DNA from: Streptomyces sp. DH24
Lineage (GTDB): Bacteria > Actinomycetota > Actinomycetes > Streptomycetales > Streptomycetaceae
Assembly (NCBI RefSeq): GCF_029813775.1
Contig: NZ_JARVKW010000028.1
Location: 1-64,000 of the forward strand
DNA length: 64,000 nucleotides
Direction of reading: 5' to 3'
A program made the position numbers and the translations under genes. The notes below the pieces were generated by a model. The model had not been told where the DNA came from. It worked only from the letters and a program-made list of their open reading frames with translations, and made no database searches. This document shows, in pieces, positions 61,863 through 64,000 of this stretch. How positions within the stretch are numbered: position 1 is the stretch's first letter; every line of letters starts with the position of its first letter.

Positions 61863-61900
61863 GTCCATTACCCTGGACCGGGAAGTCCAGCACGATGGAC
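61863..61900. promoter_or_regulatory. Four phased TGGAC half-sites before the EamA gene
   Basis: GTCCA (61863), TGGAC (61874), GTCCA (61885) and TGGAC (61896) alternate in orientation and start exactly 11 bp apart; the last overlaps the ATG at 61895. CTGGAC-N6-GTCCAG is a perfect inverted repeat at the centre. The layout suggests cooperative binding of a repressor. Confidence 0.6.
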
Positions 61901-62923
61901 GCTCACGCGTCGAACGCCGAGTCCTTGGAAGGCCCCGTGACCACCCCCAGCGCCGCCACCCCGTCCACCCCGGCCTCGGCCGCTCCCGCGGCGGACCACG
62001 GCCCGGACCCCTCCGGTGCGCCGGGCCGCCGGGGTTCGCTGGGCCCCGTGGGCCTGGTGCTGGCCGGCGGGATATCGGTCCAGTTCGGCGGCGCGCTGGC
62101 CGTGAGCCTGATGCCGAGGGCGGGCGCCCTGGGCGTCGTCACGCTGCGGCTGCTGGTGTCGGCGGTCGTGCTGATGCTGGTCTGCCGGCCCCGGCTGCGC
62201 GGCCACTCGCGCGCCGACTGGACCACGGTCGTCGTCTTCGGCGTCGCCATGGGTGCGATGAACGCCCTCTTCTACCAGGCCGTCGCCCGCATCCCGCTGG
62301 GCCCGGCGGTCACGCTCGAAGTCCTCGGCCCGCTGGCCCTCTCCGTCCTCGCCTCCCGCCGCGCGATCAACGTGCTGTGGGCGGCCCTCGCCCTCGCGGG
62401 CGTGTTCCTGCTCGGCGGCGGAGGGTTCGGCAGCCTCGACCCGGTGGGCGTCGCCTTCGCGCTGGGGGCCGGCGCCATGTGGGCGGCGTACATCATCTTC
62501 AGCGCGCGCACGGGGCGGCGGTTCCCGCAGGCCGACGGGCTGGCGCTGGCGATGGCGGTGGCGGCCGTGCTGTGCCTGCCGCTGGGCATCGCCGAGTCGG
62601 GCCCGAAGCTCACCGACCCGACGACGATCGCGCTGGGCGCGGCGGTGGCGCTGCTGTCCTCGGTCCTGCCGTACACCCTCGAACTCCTGGCGCTGCGCCG
62701 CCTGCCCGCCTCGACCTTCGCGATCCTGATGAGCCTGGAACCGGCCCTCGCCGCGACGGCCGGCTTCCTGGTCCTCAGCCAGGCCCTGGAGCCGGTGCAG
62801 GCCCTGGCCATCGCCCTGGTCGTCGTGGCGAGCATGGGCGCGATGCGGACGCAGGTGGGCGGCCGTTCCCGGAGGGACGCGAAGGCGAAGGTCCCGGTGC
62901 CGGGGTCGACGCCCACGGCGTAA
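61895..62923 (+). CDS. EamA-family (RhtA-like) exporter
   Basis: A 342-residue drug/metabolite transporter with ten TM helices in two EamA repeats. The N-terminus is a Pro/Ser/Ala-rich cytosolic stretch (residues 1-45). TM1 starts at VGLVLAGGISVQFGGALAVSLMP, and GPAVTLEVLGPLALSVLASRR and SSVLPYTLELLALRRLPASTFAILMSLEPALAATAGFLVL are RhtA-like, suggesting amino-acid or related efflux. The ATG at 61895 lies within the operator boxes. A strong terminator follows. Confidence 0.88.
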   Translation: MDAHASNAESLEGPVTTPSAATPSTPASAAPAADHGPDPSGAPGRRGSLGPVGLVLAGGISVQFGGALAVSLMPRAGALGVVTLRLLVSAVVLMLVCRPRLRGHSRADWTTVVVFGVAMGAMNALFYQAVARIPLGPAVTLEVLGPLALSVLASRRAINVLWAALALAGVFLLGGGGFGSLDPVGVAFALGAGAMWAAYIIFSARTGRRFPQADGLALAMAVAAVLCLPLGIAESGPKLTDPTTIALGAAVALLSSVLPYTLELLALRRLPASTFAILMSLEPALAATAGFLVLSQALEPVQALAIALVVVASMGAMRTQVGGRSRRDAKAKVPVPGSTPTA

Positions 62924-62933
62924 GGGCGTCGAC

Positions 62934-62969
62934 GCGGGCCCTCGCGGGCGGGTGACCGCGAGGGCCCGC
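62934..62969 (+). terminator. EamA terminator hairpin
   Basis: A perfect 14-bp stem, GCGGGCCCTCGCGG / CCGCGAGGGCCCGC, with an 8-nt loop, starting 11 bp after the stop. Confidence 0.85.
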
Positions 62970-63013
62970 TTCGTGGTCACCCGAGGCGGCCCCGATCCCT
63001 CTCCAAAATCATG

Positions 63014-63025
63014 CAAGCATGCTTG
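63014..63025. promoter_or_regulatory. CAAGCATGCTTG palindrome
   Basis: A perfect 12-bp palindrome in an AT-rich island, extended by TCAT and GATT on either side, 75 bp upstream of the TIGR03084 gene. It has the form of a TetR-family operator. Confidence 0.55.
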
Positions 63026-63099
63026 ATTGTTTATGGCGCCGGTGCCATGCTCCTCACCACACCGCCCCGCACACCGTCGTGCCCCGAGGGAGCGCCACC

Positions 63100-63894
63100 G
63101 TGGCTGATCCGACGCCCGTGATCGACGATCTGCGCGAGGAGAGCGAGGAACTGGACCGGCTCGTGGCCGGTCTCCCGCCCGAGCAGTGGGCCCTCGCCAC
63201 CCCCGCACCGCGCTGGAGCATCGCGCACCAGATCGCCCACCTCGCGTGGACCGACCGTTCGGCCCTGGCGGCCGTCACGGACGAGGAACACTTCCGCGCA
63301 CTGGTCGAGAAGGCCCTCGCCGCACCGGACAGCTACGTCGACGAGGGCGCCGAAGAAGGTGCCCGGCTCGCGCCCCCGCGGTTGCTGGAGACCTGGCGCA
63401 CCGGGCGCGCCGCCCTGGAGAAGGCGCTGCGCGCCGCCCCGCCCGGCGCCCGCTTCCCCTGGTACGGCCCGCCCATGTCGGCCGCCTCGATGGCCACCGC
63501 CCGGCTCATGGAGACCTGGGCCCACGGCCTGGACGTCGCCGACGCACTCGGCGTCGCACCCCCACCCACCGCCCGCCTCCGGCACATCGCGCGCATCGGC
63601 GTCCGGGCGCGGGACTACGCCTTCCACGTCCACGGACTCACGCCGCCCGCCGGTGAGTTCCGCGTCGAACTGACCGGACCCGCGGGCGAGATGTGGACGT
63701 ACGGGCCCGACGACGCACCCGAGCGCGTCACCGGACCCGCCCTCGACTTCTGCCTCCTCGTCACCCAGCGCGCGCACCGCGCCGACCTCGCCGTACGGGC
63801 CGAGGGCGCCGACGCGGAGCGCTGGCTCGGCATCGCGCAGGCGTTCGCGGGACCGCCCGGCGCCGGACGCGCGGCGAAGGGCGACGCCCGGTGA
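63100..63894 (+). CDS. TIGR03084-family metal-binding DinB-like protein
   Basis: A 264-residue protein of the mycothiol-dependent enzyme class. ELDRLVAGLPPEQWALATPAPRWSIAHQIAHLAWTDRSAL and METWAHGLDVADALG contain the metal-binding His residues. The C-terminal domain follows (ARIGVRARDYAFHVHGLTPPAGEFRVEL, VTGPALDFCLLVTQRAHRADLAV). The family is found beside acyl-CoA and AtuA-type genes. The GTG at 63100 is chosen because GAGGGAG lies upstream. The AtuA gene overlaps by four bases. Confidence 0.88.
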   Translation: MADPTPVIDDLREESEELDRLVAGLPPEQWALATPAPRWSIAHQIAHLAWTDRSALAAVTDEEHFRALVEKALAAPDSYVDEGAEEGARLAPPRLLETWRTGRAALEKALRAAPPGARFPWYGPPMSAASMATARLMETWAHGLDVADALGVAPPPTARLRHIARIGVRARDYAFHVHGLTPPAGEFRVELTGPAGEMWTYGPDDAPERVTGPALDFCLLVTQRAHRADLAVRAEGADAERWLGIAQAFAGPPGAGRAAKGDAR

Positions 63895-64000
63895 CCGCCG
63901 CCGCACCGCCCCTGCGCATCGGCAACGCGTCCGGCTTCTACGGCGACCGCTTCGACGCCATGCGCGAGATGCTCACCGGCGGCGACCTGGACGTCCTGAC
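63891..64000 (+). CDS. AtuA-family protein (5' part, cut by window end)
   Basis: The first 36 codons read VTAAAPPLRIGNASGFYGDRFDAMREMLTGGDLDVL, the N-terminus of the acyclic-terpene-utilisation AtuA family (DUF1446). The GTG overlaps the preceding stop as GTGA, so it belongs to the same operon. AtuA operons in actinobacteria degrade branched or isoprenoid acyl-CoA compounds. Confidence 0.85.
   Translation, partial: MTAAAPPLRIGNASGFYGDRFDAMREMLTGGDLDVL

Noticed and set aside
61854..61869. Second DasR-like box upstream of the EamA gene
   Set aside because: Only 11 of 16 consensus positions match; the phased TGGAC boxes explain the sequence better.

Overview
The window is a stretch of Streptomyces-type actinobacterial chromosome. 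The evidence is very high GC with strong third-position GC bias, many GTG and TTG starts, a stand-alone GroEL2-type chaperonin, several mycothiol-dependent DinB-like enzymes, futalosine-pathway menaquinone genes, an XRE/DUF397/anti-sigma-like ATPase cluster of the WhiJ-AbaA-BldB kind, and Streptomyces-typical families (DUF3027, DUF2530, DUF4031, DUF1707). The content is mostly core-chromosome housekeeping. I saw no rRNA, tRNA, prophage, insertion sequence, CRISPR array or biosynthetic gene cluster.

Layout. 1-451 is a non-coding minisatellite tract. 0.45-2.9 kb (minus): trehalose-6-phosphate synthase and glucosyl-3-phosphoglycerate synthase. 3.0-7.4 kb (plus): a SAM riboswitch controlling threonine synthase and a CysO-like sulfur carrier, a cold-shock protein with a structured leader, and groEL2 behind a doubled CIRCE operator. 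7.5-18.2 kb: an Old Yellow Enzyme, the MurR/RpiR-MurQ peptidoglycan-recycling pair, small zinc-ribbon and DUF4031 proteins, a DinB-GNAT fusion, an HD hydrolase, a second DinB enzyme, CutC with a DasR-like box, and a HelD-type RNA-polymerase-recycling helicase. 18.2-29.2 kb: GT87 mannosyltransferase, XPB-type helicase, DUF3027, an MFS carrier, a lipoprotein, mqnB-mqnD, a cold-shock protein with a helical tail, and a helicase-associated/WYL-like protein.

29.5-38.9 kb: HAAS-like membrane protein, HAD hydrolase, a 1055-residue sacsin-like GHKL protein carrying an apparent repeat insertion, a secreted Ig-like protein, a CtpE-like P-type ATPase and DUF2530. 39-49.3 kb: NCS2 purine permease, ribbon-helix-helix protein, MarR + MFS exporter, 2'-5' RNA ligase, a 29-residue membrane peptide, an aldo/keto reductase with a MerR-type operator, an unrecognised 870-residue membrane protein, an SGNH hydrolase and a secreted surface-anchored protein. 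49.5-52.3 kb: a TetR-controlled DrrAB-like ABC exporter. 52.2-56.1 kb: the XRE/DUF397/ATPase regulatory cluster. 56.1-64 kb: DUF1707, CutA, a decayed toxin-like gene, serC, a D-lactate-dehydrogenase-like FAD/Fe-S protein, an EamA exporter behind four phased TGGAC boxes, and the start of a TIGR03084-AtuA operon.

The clearest points of interest are regulatory architectures: tandem CIRCE, phased TGGAC boxes, twin GTAC palindromes, a MerR-type operator with no merR gene beside it, and a riboswitch whose P1 stem abuts the ribosome binding site. Protein-level oddities are the genetically encoded Gly-Gly-Cys end of the sulfur carrier, the repeat insertion in the GHKL protein, and a toxin-like gene that has lost its middle. 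Assignments rest on reading the sequence and on recall of families; no searches were run.
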